Below, in pieces: positions 16,104 to 23,909 of a stretch of 39,722 bases of DNA. A program made the position numbers and the translations under genes. The notes beneath the pieces are model-generated. The model had not been told where the DNA came from, ran no database searches, and saw nothing but the letters and a program-made list of their open reading frames with translations. How positions within the stretch are numbered: the stretch's first letter is position 1; each line of letters opens with the position of its first letter. This DNA comes from Eubacteriales bacterium (lineage in GTDB: Bacteria; Bacillota; Clostridia; Lachnospirales; Lachnospiraceae), in the NCBI GenBank assembly GCA_030524225.1, contig JAUNGV010000022.1:1-39722 (forward strand). Direction: 5' to 3'.

Positions 16104-16264
16104 AATTGATGCGATCATAACGAAGGGATAAGTGGTTGTTAATTATCCCGGTTGATGTAAGAAAAACGATCTGAATTTTACCACAGAGATTACCCGACCG
16201 GAACGATTGCCGTCTGTGCAGGCGGGGCAGTTCCCGGCAGAACCGTTCGAACGATGGAGGTGGC

Positions 16265-17989
16265 ATGGCGTTCAACAGGATCAAATTCGTAACATATTGT
16301 ATGACGGCGGCGATGATTTTCGGCGCGATGGGCTTGCCGGCGCAGGCGGTGGAGGCCTCTGCCAAGACGACGAAACTTGCAGGTCAGCTTCCGAGCGCGG
16401 GCTTCAGTTACGCGATGTCATCGAAAAAGGTTTCTCTGAAAGATGTGGAGGACTCCCTTGCGGCGGCGGGTAAAATCAGCGTGCGCAAGACGGTGCAGAG
16501 AAGCGCAGGGGTCTCATCCGTGCTGTCTGTCTCCTCGACAGCTTCCAAAGAGGCGAGCGGGATTCTCGAGACGGATCTGACGCAGAAGCAGCAGGAAGAG
16601 AAGGAGAAAGAGGAAGCGGCGCAGGCACAGCAGGAGACGTCTGCGGAGAGTGCTTCCGGGGCGGGCACCACGCAGAAGACACAGGAAGAGTCATCCGGCA
16701 GCGCGCCGGCGGAGGAAGCATCGGACGGAACGTCCGCATCACAGTCTTCGGGCGGCGAGTCTGCGGCGGAGAACAGTGAGAGTGCTGCGGAGACAGGGGA
16801 TACTTCTTCTGAGAGCGAGACGGCGTCCGACTCGGCAGAGAAAACATCCGAGAGTGCATCGCAGGGTACCAGTCTGGCAGTGGCTACGGTGAATGATTAC
16901 GTCAACGTCAGAAGCGAGGCGACGACGGATTCCGATACGGTCGGCAAGCTCTACAGCAACGGTGTGGCGACTGTATTGGAGAAAGAGGATAACGGCTGGC
17001 TCAAGATTGAGTCCGGAGACGTTGTGGGTTATGTCAAGGAAGATTATGTGGCGACCGGCGATAAGGCGGCAGAGCTGGCGGATGCGGCGGCGACCAAGGT
17101 GGCTACCGTCAACACGGAGACGCTGCGCGTGCGTGCGGCGGCAACGCTGGATTCTGATGTTATCACCCTGATTCCGGGCGGTGAGGAATTCACTGTCGAA
17201 GAAGAGGAGAACGGCTGGTACAAGATCACGACAGAGGACGGCGAGGGATATATCATGTCCGATTTTGCCGATGTTGAGGAGGAGTATCCGGAGGCGGAAT
17301 CCAAGCAGGCCGAGGAGGCTCGTCTGGCAGCAGAGCAGGCGGAGAAAGAAAAGGAAGAAAAGAAGAAAGCCGAGGAAGAACAGAAGAAGGCGGACGAGGC
17401 GGCGAAGGCAGCCGAGGAGGCGGCACAGGCGTCGTCTGCGGCGGCGTCCACCGAGACGACAGAGTCCTCTGATACGGCGGCTTCCGATGCAGCGGCTCAG
17501 GAAGAAGCGGCAAAGAAGGCGGCTGAAGAGGCTGCGGCGGCGCAGAAAGCGGCAGATGAAGCGGCAGCGGCTCAGAAGAAAGCCGAGGAGCAGGCTGCGG
17601 CAGCGGCTTCCGCAGCGGCGGCGAGCGAGTCTTCGACGAGCGCAGCAGGACAGGAAGTGGCGAGTTTTGCACTGCAGTATGTGGGGAATCCCTATGTGTG
17701 GGGAGGAACAAGCCTGACGAACGGAGCGGACTGTTCCGGTTTTGTTCTGGCGGTTTATAAGAACTTCGGCTATAGCCTGCCGCACAATGACGCGGCGGAC
17801 AGAAGTGTTGGAACGGCTGTTTCGAGTCTGGCAGAGGCACAGCCGGGCGACCTGATCTGTTATTCCGGTCATGTGGGAATCTATATCGGCGGCGGCCAGA
17901 TCGTGCACGCATCCAATCCGGCAAGCGGCATCAAGGTTTCCAACGCGGCATACCGCAATATCGTGGCGATCCGCAGAGTGATACAGTAG
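16265..17989 (+). CDS. Secreted SH3-NlpC/P60 peptidoglycan hydrolase
   Basis: A 574-residue secreted wall hydrolase. Residues 1-28 are a signal peptide (cleavage after PAQA). Residues about 95-200 are a Ser/Glu/Ala-rich linker. Two bacterial SH3 domains follow, at about 203-265 (VNVRSEATTDSDTVGKL, then GWLKIESGDVVGYVKEDYV) and 277-336 (LRVRAAATLDSDVITLI). Residues about 345-460 are an Ala/Glu/Lys coiled-coil-like spacer. The C-terminal NlpC/P60 domain (about 463-574) has catalytic Cys490 in GADCSGF, His536 in GHVGIY and His548 in IVHAS, for cutting peptide stems of peptidoglycan. SD GGAGG precedes ATG 16265. It is a single-gene unit with a strong promoter, a WalR-type box and a hairpin after the stop. 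Its role is likely wall remodelling or cell separation. Confidence 0.93.
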   Translation: MAFNRIKFVTYCMTAAMIFGAMGLPAQAVEASAKTTKLAGQLPSAGFSYAMSSKKVSLKDVEDSLAAAGKISVRKTVQRSAGVSSVLSVSSTASKEASGILETDLTQKQQEEKEKEEAAQAQQETSAESASGAGTTQKTQEESSGSAPAEEASDGTSASQSSGGESAAENSESAAETGDTSSESETASDSAEKTSESASQGTSLAVATVNDYVNVRSEATTDSDTVGKLYSNGVATVLEKEDNGWLKIESGDVVGYVKEDYVATGDKAAELADAAATKVATVNTETLRVRAAATLDSDVITLIPGGEEFTVEEEENGWYKITTEDGEGYIMSDFADVEEEYPEAESKQAEEARLAAEQAEKEKEEKKKAEEEQKKADEAAKAAEEAAQASSAAASTETTESSDTAASDAAAQEEAAKKAAEEAAAAQKAADEAAAAQKKAEEQAAAAASAAAASESSTSAAGQEVASFALQYVGNPYVWGGTSLTNGADCSGFVLAVYKNFGYSLPHNDAADRSVGTAVSSLAEAQPGDLICYSGHVGIYIGGGQIVHASNPASGIKVSNAAYRNIVAIRRVIQ

Positions 17990-17997
17990 AGTGAAAG

Positions 17998-18040
17998 AGC
18001 GGTCCGTAGAGTTTCATGAGAAATTCTGTGGACCGCTTTG
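17998..18040 (+). terminator. Hairpin after the NlpC/P60 gene
   Basis: AGCGGTCC (17998-18005) pairs with GGACCGCT (18030-18037), and the inner TTTC/GAAA pairing extends the stem. Only TTTG follows, so it is a weak-tailed terminator. Confidence 0.6.
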
Positions 18041-18082
18041 ATGTGGCAGGGGGCGGTCTGTTCCGTAATGTCGTTTTGTCCC

Positions 18083-18137
18083 ATTCCCCACTTGTCAGCA
18101 TGCCAGATAGGGAATGGCATGCTGACAAACGGGGAAT
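18083..18137. repeat. Long hairpin, 23-base arms
   Basis: 18083-18105 and 18115-18137 are inverted copies matching at 21 of 23 positions around a 9-base loop. There is no T-run, so it is not a normal terminator. It is the first of two long hairpins that fill the gap between the hydrolase and the hpf promoter. Confidence 0.8.
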
Positions 18138-18156
18138 GTAGGGCGTTCACCCTATA

Positions 18157-18219
18157 GATAACAGAGAACCCTTGGTCCTTAGTGAGCAAGCTCACACGGA
18201 TCAAGGGTTTTCTGTTATC
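18157..18219. repeat. Second long hairpin, 29-base arms
   Basis: 18157-18185 and 18191-18219 form a long inverted repeat (GATAACAGA at one end, TCTGTTATC at the other; inner GTGAG/CTCAC) with a few mismatches and a 5-base loop. It may be a mobile palindrome or a structured RNA end. No gene overlaps it. Confidence 0.8.
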
Positions 18220-18300
18220 TGCATGGCGGAACTGTTGAACATATTTATGGTTTTTTAGGAATTTGGATTGCTGGTTTTGGTTATTTTTACAGTCTTTTTA

Positions 18301-18329
18301 TTGTTCGGACGGGGTGGCTGTGGTATACT
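18301..18329 (+). promoter_or_regulatory. Sigma-A promoter of the hpf gene
   Basis: TTGTTC (18301-18306), a 17-base spacer and TATACT (18324-18329). Transcription would start near 18336, 60 bases before the gene. Confidence 0.75.
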
Positions 18330-18395
18330 GAATTTATCAAAACGGCGGCCGGAGACACCATGGAATACAGCATGAGGCCGCGGAAAGAGGCAGCT

Positions 18396-18920
18396 ATGAA
18401 ATATATTATTGTGGGCAAAAATATTGATGTGACGGCGGGATTGGAAGAGGCGATCCAGGATAAGATGAGTAAACTCGAGCGTTATTTTGCGCCGGAGACA
18501 GAGGTTCATGTGACGCTGACTGTCGATAAGGACAGACACAAAATTGAGGTGACGATCCCGATGAAGGGGACGATCATCCGTTCCGAACAGGTCAGCAACG
18601 ATATGTACGTCTCGATCGATCTGGTGGAGGAGATCATTGAGAGACAGCTCAGAAAGTATAAGAACAAGCTGATCCAGAAGCACCAGGCGGGCGGCTTCAA
18701 GCGGGAGTATCTGGAGAGAGATTATGTGGACGATGAGGATATCCGCATCGTGCGCAAGAAACAGTTCGATATGAAACCGATGTATCCGGAAGATGCGTGT
18801 ATCCAGATGGAACTGCTGGGACACAGCTTCTATGTATTCTGCAACGCCGAGACGGAGCAGATTAATGTGGTGTATAAGAGAAAGGGCAATACGTACGGGC
18901 TGATTGAGCCGGAAGAATAG
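18396..18920 (+). CDS. hpf: Ribosome hibernation-promoting factor, long form
   Basis: A 174-residue protein that pairs and silences 70S ribosomes as 100S dimers in stationary phase. The N-terminal S30AE domain covers about residues 1-95 (MKYIIVGKNIDVTAGLEEAI, then YFAPETEVHVTLTVDKDRHK). The C-terminal dimerisation domain covers about 118-174 (IVRKKQFDMKPMYPEDACIQ ... NVVYKRKGNTYGLIEP), so this is the long Firmicute form. ATG 18396 has AAAGAGG five bases upstream and gives the usual family start; an in-frame ATG at 18360 with GGAGA before it is also possible and would add 12 residues. It is a single-gene unit with a terminator after it. Confidence 0.95.
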   Translation: MKYIIVGKNIDVTAGLEEAIQDKMSKLERYFAPETEVHVTLTVDKDRHKIEVTIPMKGTIIRSEQVSNDMYVSIDLVEEIIERQLRKYKNKLIQKHQAGGFKREYLERDYVDDEDIRIVRKKQFDMKPMYPEDACIQMELLGHSFYVFCNAETEQINVVYKRKGNTYGLIEPEE

Positions 18921-18929
18921 AACAGAGAG

Positions 18930-18978
18930 GGGACTGCCGCGGTGATCGGAGACGACCGGTCGGCGGCATCCCTTTTTT
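18930..18978 (+). terminator. Terminator of hpf
   Basis: GGGACTGCCGC pairs with GCGGCATCCC (one bulged base), and an inner GATCGG/CCGGTC-like pairing extends it. TTTTTT follows at 18973-18978. Confidence 0.8.
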
Positions 18979-18984
18979 GCTGTT

Positions 18985-19074
18985 TCCGATGCTGTCATTC
19001 ACAGCCCTGCACTCGCATGCGCACTCGTCGCTTCTGCGAAGCTCCCGTTTCGCTCCTTGCGGAGCTAAGACTGC
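18985..19074. repeat. Cluster of short GC-rich palindromes
   Basis: Between the hpf terminator and the palindromic element lie several tight inverted repeats in a row: GCATGC, GCTTC-TGC-GAAGC (19030-19042) and GCTCC-TTGC-GGAGC. No gene is seen. It directly adjoins the repeat element at 19075-19244 and may be part of the same repeat family. Confidence 0.5.
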
Positions 19075-19155
19075 TTATGCGGGGGAGTTCAGCCTGCGCC
19101 ATTCGCAAAGTCGCGCTATCGCGCTTTCCGCCGCTCTGCGGCTACCTTTGCTCAT
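19075..19155 (-). CDS. 26-codon ORF within palindromic element, copy A
   Basis: A minus-strand ORF beginning MSKGSRRAAESA and ending EWRRLNSPA-stop, preceded by GAGGGAG as a possible SD. Copy B at 32390 has exactly the same length and 19 of 26 identical residues. Whether it is translated is unknown: the stems of the hairpins within it are conserved while their loops vary, which points to selection on DNA or RNA structure at least as much as on peptide. It is Arg- and Ala-rich and has no recognised domain. Confidence 0.25.
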   Translation of the reverse strand: MSKGSRRAAESAIARLCEWRRLNSPA

Positions 19156-19244
19156 GAACTGGCGCTCCCTCAGCCGAAAGCAAGAGGTGCAAATTCGTGC
19201 AAGCACGATTTGTCCCTCTTGCTTCTGGCTGGCTGAACTGTTAC
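19085..19244 (-). repeat. Dispersed palindromic element, copy A
   Basis: The ends are inverted: GAGTTCAGCC (19085-19094) and GGCTGAACTGTTAC (19231-19244). Inside are the hairpins GCCGC-AGA-GCGGC and GCGC-GATA-GCGC and a long hairpin (GAAAGCAAGAGG 19176-19187 with CCTCTTGCTTC 19215-19225) that copy B lacks. Read on the minus strand, about 95 bases align with 32359-32461, the shared start being GTAACA and the shared core GCTGAGGGAG, then ATGAGCAAAGG. Confidence 0.75.
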
Positions 19245-19274
19245 CTCAAACCGCTGTGAATAGGAACTTGTTGC

Positions 19275-19303
19275 TTGCAAATAAATACCCCGTATGCTAT
19301 AAT
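19275..19303 (+). promoter_or_regulatory. Sigma-A promoter of the butyryl-CoA operon
   Basis: TTGCAA (19275-19280) and TATAAT (19298-19303) with a 17-base spacer. Transcription would start near 19310, about 55 bases before thlA. Confidence 0.8.
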
Positions 19304-19315
19304 ATTGACAGCACT

Positions 19316-19333
19316 GTGATAAAAAATTAACAA
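19316..19333 (+). promoter_or_regulatory. Rex-like operator in the thlA leader
   Basis: GTGATAA-AAAA-TTAACAA matches the Clostridial Rex consensus TTGTTAA-N4-TTAACAA at 12 of 14 positions, and one half-site is perfect. It lies just downstream of the -10 box, where a bound repressor would block transcription. Rex senses NADH/NAD+ and represses this same pathway in other Clostridia. Confidence 0.55.
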
Positions 19334-19364
19334 ACTTTTCACAACTCAAATAATGGAGGGCACT

Positions 19365-20543
19365 ATGGCAAAGAAAGTAGTATTGGCAGGCGCATGCAGA
19401 ACCGCAATCGGCAAGATGGGCGGCGCGCTCTCGAATGTTCCGGCAAAGGATCTGGGCGCGATTGTGATCAAGGAAGCGCTGAACCGTGCAGGCGTTAAGC
19501 CGGAGCAGGTGGACGAGGTTCTGATGGGCTGCGTGATTCAGGCGGGTCAGGGACAGAACGTTGCGAGACAGGCATCCATCGCGGCAGGCGTTCCGGTAGA
19601 GGTTCCGGCTGTGACGATCAACGTGGTCTGCGGCTCCGGTCTGAACTGCGTCAACATGGCGGCGGATATGATTCTGGCAGGCGATGCGGACATCGTGGTT
19701 GCCGGCGGTATGGAGAATATGTCTCTGGCTCCGTATGCGGCTATGAAGGCGCGTTTCGGCTACAGAATGAACAACGGCACGTTTGTTGACACCATGGTTA
19801 ATGATGCCCTCTGGGATGCTTTCAATGATTATCACATGATCCAGACAGCTGACAATGTGGCAGAGCAGTGGAAGCTGACGAGAGAGGAACTGGACGAGTT
19901 CGCAGTCGCGAGCCAGAATAAGGCAGAGGCGGCGATCGCAGCAGGCGCGTTCAAGGATGAGATCGTTCCGGTTGAGATCAAGCAGAAGAAGCAGACCGTC
20001 GTATTCGATACGGATGAAGGCCCGCGCGCGGGTTCCACGGTCGAGGCGCTGGCAAAACTGCGCGCAATCAATGCAGGCGGCGTGACGACGGCAGGCAATG
20101 CGTCCGGCATCAACGACGGCGCTGCGGCGATCGTTGTGATGAGCGAGGAGAAGGCGAAAGAGCTGGGCGTGACCCCGATGGCTACCTGGGTAGCAGGCGG
20201 TCTGGCAGGCGTTGATCCGTCCATCATGGGTGTCGGCCCGGTGGCTGCGACGAAGAAGGTTCTGAAGAAGGCGGGTCTTACGATCGACGACATCGATCTG
20301 TATGAGGCGAACGAGGCGTTTGCGGCACAGTCCGTGGCAGTCGGCAAGGATCTTGGCTTTGATCTGTCCAAGTTAAATGTCAATGGCGGCGCTATCGCGC
20401 TCGGCCATCCGGTAGGCGCTTCGGGCTGCCGTATTCTGGTCACCCTTCTTCACGCAATGCAGAAGAAGGATGCGAAGAAAGGTCTTGCGACGCTGTGCAT
20501 CGGCGGCGGTATGGGCTGCGCGACGATCGTAGAGAGAGACTAA
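19365..20543 (+). CDS. thlA: Acetyl-CoA acetyltransferase (thiolase)
   Basis: A 392-residue biosynthetic thiolase that joins two acetyl-CoA to acetoacetyl-CoA, the first step to butyryl-CoA. The catalytic Cys89 lies in [10 protein letters not shown], His in [10 protein letters not shown] near residue 350, and the second Cys in CIGGGMGCA near residue 380. ATG 19365 is preferred: GGAGGG (19355-19360) is its SD, while the in-frame ATG at 19353 overlaps that SD. It is first in the operon thlA-crt-hbd-bcd-etfB-etfA and lies behind a Rex-like operator. A close paralogue is present at 32731. Confidence 0.96.
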   Translation: MAKKVVLAGACRTAIGKMGGALSNVPAKDLGAIVIKEALNRAGVKPEQVDEVLMGCVIQAGQGQNVARQASIAAGVPVEVPAVTINVVCGSGLNCVNMAADMILAGDADIVVAGGMENMSLAPYAAMKARFGYRMNNGTFVDTMVNDALWDAFNDYHMIQTADNVAEQWKLTREELDEFAVASQNKAEAAIAAGAFKDEIVPVEIKQKKQTVVFDTDEGPRAGSTVEALAKLRAINAGGVTTAGNASGINDGAAAIVVMSEEKAKELGVTPMATWVAGGLAGVDPSIMGVGPVAATKKVLKKAGLTIDDIDLYEANEAFAAQSVAVGKDLGFDLSKLNVNGGAIALGHPVGASGCRILVTLLHAMQKKDAKKGLATLCIGGGMGCATIVERD

Positions 20544-20684
20544 TCAGAGAGAACAGCCGGACAGAGGAAGGACGCGGGCGGCGGAGACATCTGCTGCAGG
20601 AGGAAGCTGGTAAGGAAGCGGAATCTGCGGAGTCCGGGCAATCGAAATGCAATGTAATGTTATAGAGAAGAGAACCGGCAGCGC

Positions 20685-20792
20685 GCCGCGGCATCCTCAC
20701 GGATGCTGCGGCTGTGTCTGCGGGGCGGTTTTGCAGAGGGGCGCCGCAAAACTGCCGCATTGCAGCCGGAAAACAGTTTCGTTTTCCCCGGC
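20685..20792 (+). other. Three consecutive hairpins between thlA and crt
   Basis: Stems: 20685-20696 with 20701-20712 (12 bp, one G-U pair); 20724-20734 with 20746-20756 (11 bp, one G-U pair); 20765-20774 with 20781-20792 (GCCGG and AAAAC parts with a two-base bulge). None has a T-run. They may protect or process the operon mRNA, or tune crt expression. No gene lies in 20544-20830. Confidence 0.65.
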
Positions 20793-20830
20793 GTACTGAA
20801 AGCAGAGAGCGCTCCGGAATGGAGAGTAAA

Positions 20831-21607
20831 ATGGCTTTTGTAACGTATGAAACAGAGGGGGCAGTCGGCATTATCACGATTGACCGTCCGAAGGCGTTAA
20901 ACGCTTTGAATTCTGAGGTTCTTGATGATCTGAACGCTGTTCTGGACAGCGTGGACGTTGATGTGATCCGCTGCCTCGTTCTGACGGGCGCGGGGGAGAA
21001 GTCCTTTGTGGCGGGCGCTGACATCGGAGAGATGAGCAGCCTCACTGTCGCAGAGGGAGAGGCGTTCGGCAAGAAGGGCAACGATATTTTCCGCAGAATC
21101 GAGACGTTCCCGGTTCCGGTGATCGCTGCGATCAACGGATTTGCACTGGGCGGCGGCTGCGAGCTTTCCATGAGCTGCGATATCCGCTTCTGCTCGGACA
21201 ACGCGGTATTCGGTCAGCCGGAAGTGGGCCTTGGCATCACCCCGGGCTTTGGCGGCACCCAGAGACTGGCGCGTATCGTAGGACCGGGCATGGCGAAGCA
21301 GATGATCTACACCGCGCGCAACATCAAGGCGGACGAGGCGCTTCGCATCGGTCTCGTGAATGCGGTTTATACGCAGGAAGAACTCCTTCCGGCGGCGAAG
21401 AAGACGGCGGCGGGCATCGCAAAGAACGCGCCGATCGCGGTTCGCAACTGCAAGAAGGCGATCAACGACGGTCTGGAAGTCCCGATGGACGAGGCGATCG
21501 TGATCGAGGAGAAGCTCTTCGGCGCATGCTTCGAGACGCATGATCAGAAGGAAGGCATGAGCGCATTCCTGGAGAAGAGAAAAGAGAAAGAGTTCCTGAA
21601 TAAGTAA
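20831..21607 (+). CDS. crt: 3-hydroxybutyryl-CoA dehydratase (crotonase)
   Basis: A 258-residue enoyl-CoA hydratase/isomerase-family enzyme that removes water from 3-hydroxybutyryl-CoA to give crotonyl-CoA. The oxyanion-hole segment SFVAGADIGEM is near residues 57-67, and the catalytic glutamates lie in ALGGGCELSMSCDIR and in QPEVGLGITPGFGG. ATG 20831 follows GGAGAGTAAA; ATG 20819, in frame, overlaps that SD. It is separated from thlA by 287 bases holding three hairpins, unlike the tight spacing further down the operon. Confidence 0.94.
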   Translation: MAFVTYETEGAVGIITIDRPKALNALNSEVLDDLNAVLDSVDVDVIRCLVLTGAGEKSFVAGADIGEMSSLTVAEGEAFGKKGNDIFRRIETFPVPVIAAINGFALGGGCELSMSCDIRFCSDNAVFGQPEVGLGITPGFGGTQRLARIVGPGMAKQMIYTARNIKADEALRIGLVNAVYTQEELLPAAKKTAAGIAKNAPIAVRNCKKAINDGLEVPMDEAIVIEEKLFGACFETHDQKEGMSAFLEKRKEKEFLNK

Positions 21608-21740
21608 TTGTTACGTTCGGCAATCCAATGTATGTTCTCCGGACAGGAAACGGAGGGCGATTCAATAAAGAGAGAGCCGGCGCCGTAAGCGGCCCGGCCC
21701 GACAGTGCACAGCAGCAAGCTGGGGCGGAAAGGACAAGAC

Positions 21741-22580
21741 ATGAAGGTAGGTATTATTGGAGCGGGAACCATGGGTTCCGGAATTGCACAGGCGTTCGCG
21801 ATGACAGAGGGCTATGAGGTTCGTCTCTGCGACATCAAAGAGGAGTTCGCACAGGGCGGTCTCGCGAAGATCGAGAAGAACATGAAGTTCCTGGTCGGCA
21901 AGGAGAAGATCACGCAGGAGCAGGCGGATGCGATTCTCGGCAGAATCAAGATCGGCTTAAACGACATCTGCGCAGACTGCGATCTCGTTGTGGAAGTGGC
22001 TCTGGAGAAGATGGAAGTGAAGCAGTCCATCTTCAAGCAGCTTCAGGATATCGTCAGCAAGGACTGCATTTTTGCGTCCAACACCTCCTCTCTCTCCATC
22101 ACCGAGATGAGCGAAGGCCTTGACAGACCGGTTGTCGGCATGCACTTCTTCAATCCGGCGGACAGAATGAAGCTGGTTGAGGTCATCGGCGGCAAGAACA
22201 CGCCGGCTGAGCTGATCGCGAAGATCAAAGAGATCTCCATTGAGATCGGCAAGACTCCGGTAGAGGTCAACGAGGCTCCCGGCTTCGTGGTAAACCGTAT
22301 CCTCGTTCCGATGATCAACGAGGCGATCGGCGTATGGGCGGCAGGCACGGCGAGCGCAGAGGATATCGACGTTGCGATGCAGCTCGGCGCTTCCCATCCG
22401 ATGGGACCGCTGCACCTCGGCGATCTGATCGGCCTTGACATCGTTCTGGCGATCATGGAAGTCATCCACGGCAAGACCGGCGACGACAAGTATGCGCCGC
22501 AGCCGAAGTTAAAAGAGCTTGTGGCGGCTGGAAAGCTCGGTCGTAAGAGCGGCGAGGGAATCTTCGTCTACAATAAATAA
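21741..22580 (+). CDS. hbd: 3-hydroxybutyryl-CoA dehydrogenase
   Basis: A 279-residue NAD(P)-dependent enzyme that reduces acetoacetyl-CoA to 3-hydroxybutyryl-CoA. The dinucleotide fold begins with VGIIGAGTMGSGIAQAF (residues 3-19). The catalytic region has SNTSSLSITEM, the active-site His in MHFFNPADRMKLVE, and NEAPGFVVNRILVPMINEA. ATG 21741 follows GGAAAGGACAAGAC; an earlier ATG at 21705 has no SD. It works between ThlA and Crt although it is third in order, as usual for Clostridia. Confidence 0.96.
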   Translation: MKVGIIGAGTMGSGIAQAFAMTEGYEVRLCDIKEEFAQGGLAKIEKNMKFLVGKEKITQEQADAILGRIKIGLNDICADCDLVVEVALEKMEVKQSIFKQLQDIVSKDCIFASNTSSLSITEMSEGLDRPVVGMHFFNPADRMKLVEVIGGKNTPAELIAKIKEISIEIGKTPVEVNEAPGFVVNRILVPMINEAIGVWAAGTASAEDIDVAMQLGASHPMGPLHLGDLIGLDIVLAIMEVIHGKTGDDKYAPQPKLKELVAAGKLGRKSGEGIFVYNK

Positions 22581-22602
22581 AACGGCATAGCACAGGCTGG
22601 CT

Positions 22603-22724
22603 GCGGCCCCGTTTGACTGTCTTCGGGTTTGAGGACAGGGGAAAGCGGGGTGGCGGCGCGCTGTGATGATGGCTCGCAGAAGCTACCAAAACGATTAAGG
22701 AAAGGCGGAGCAAAGGAAGCTCCG
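22603..22724 (+). other. Long and short hairpins between hbd and bcd
   Basis: An outer CCCCGTTT/AAAGCGGGG stem encloses CTGTCTTC/GAGGACAG (22617-22624 with 22631-22638), forming one long hairpin at about 22603-22653. A second hairpin, CGGAGC/GCTCCG (22706-22724), ends just before the bcd SD. No gene is seen in the gap. Confidence 0.6.
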
Positions 22725-22737
22725 TATGGAGGAAACC

Positions 22738-23892
22738 ATGGATTTTACGTTAGACAAAAAACATGAAATGGCAAGACGCCTGTTCAAGGAGTTTGCCGAG
22801 AATGAGGCAAAGCCCCTTGCGCAGGAAGTAGATGAGAAGGAAATGTTCCCGAGAGAGACCGTGGAGAAGATGGCGAAGGCCGGTTTCCTCGGCATTCCGG
22901 TGGACAAGAAGTACGGCGGACAGGGCTGTGATCCGCTCACCTATGCGATGTGCGTCGAGGAGCTTTCCAAGGTCTGCGGCACGACAGGCGTTATCGTCTC
23001 CGCTCACACCTCTCTGTGCTGCGATCCGATCGCAACCTATGGCACGGAAGAGCAGAAGCAGAAATATCTTGTTCCGCTTGCAAAGGGCGAGAAGCTCGGC
23101 GCATTCGGTCTGACGGAGCCCGGCGCAGGTACGGACGCACAGGGCGTGCAGACAAAGGCGGTTCTGGACGGCGACGATTATGTGCTCAACGGCTCCAAGA
23201 TTTTCATCACGAACGGCAAAGAGGCGGACATCTACGTGATCTTTGCTGTGACGGACGTCAAGGTGGATCCGAAGGGACGCAAGAAAAAGATTTTCTCCGC
23301 ATTTATCGTAGAGAAGGGAACGCCGGGCTTTACCTTCGGCACGAAGGAAAAGAAGATGGGTATCCGCGGCTCGGCTACCTATGAGCTGATCTTCACCGAC
23401 TGCAGAGTTCCGAAGCAGAACATGCTCGGACCGGCAGGCAAGGGCTTCGGCATCGCAATGCACACTCTGGACGGCGGCCGTATCGGTATCGCAGCGCAGG
23501 CACTCGGTATCGCAGAGGGCGCGCTTGACCGCACCATCGAGTATGTCAAGGAGCGTAAGCAGTTCGGCAGAGCCATCGGCCAGTTCCAGAATACGCAGTT
23601 CCAGCTGGCGAACATGGCGACGAAAGTAAAGGCGGCGCAGATGCTCGTATACCGCGCGGCTATGGCAAAGGCAACGCAGCAGACCTACTCGGTAGAGGCG
23701 GCTATGGCGAAACTCTATGCGGCAGAGGTTGCGGTAGAGGTTGCGAGCCTGGCAGTACAGCTTCACGGCGGCTACGGCTACACGAGAGAGTACGAAGTAG
23801 AGCGTATGATGCGTGACGCCAAGATCACCGAGATCTATGAAGGCACCAGCGAAGTACAGAGAATGGTCATTTCCGGTGCGTTACTTAAATAA
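22738..23892 (+). CDS. bcd: Butyryl-CoA dehydrogenase
   Basis: A 384-residue FAD-containing acyl-CoA dehydrogenase that reduces crotonyl-CoA to butyryl-CoA. With the two ETF subunits encoded next to it, it should form the electron-bifurcating Bcd-Etf complex that also reduces ferredoxin. Motifs: [16 protein letters not shown] near residues 121-136, [18 protein letters not shown], and the catalytic Glu in [14 protein letters not shown] near the C-terminus. ATG 22738 has GGAGG (22728-22732) as SD, while ATG 22726 in frame overlaps it. Confidence 0.96.
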   Translation: MDFTLDKKHEMARRLFKEFAENEAKPLAQEVDEKEMFPRETVEKMAKAGFLGIPVDKKYGGQGCDPLTYAMCVEELSKVCGTTGVIVSAHTSLCCDPIATYGTEEQKQKYLVPLAKGEKLGAFGLTEPGAGTDAQGVQTKAVLDGDDYVLNGSKIFITNGKEADIYVIFAVTDVKVDPKGRKKKIFSAFIVEKGTPGFTFGTKEKKMGIRGSATYELIFTDCRVPKQNMLGPAGKGFGIAMHTLDGGRIGIAAQALGIAEGALDRTIEYVKERKQFGRAIGQFQNTQFQLANMATKVKAAQMLVYRAAMAKATQQTYSVEAAMAKLYAAEVAVEVASLAVQLHGGYGYTREYEVERMMRDAKITEIYEGTSEVQRMVISGALLK

Positions 23893-23909
23893 GAAGGAGA
23901 GAATATACA

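Noticed and set aside
16104-16264. c-di-AMP (ydaO/yuaA) riboswitch before the NlpC/P60 gene
   Set aside because: Such riboswitches are common before wall hydrolases, but the conserved core sequences known for the class were not recognisable in this leader.
16739-17908. Minus-strand open frame of 389 codons opposite the NlpC/P60 gene
   Set aside because: It results from the low-complexity Ala/Glu/Lys codons of the hydrolase read backwards, giving Arg/Leu/Cys-rich sequence.
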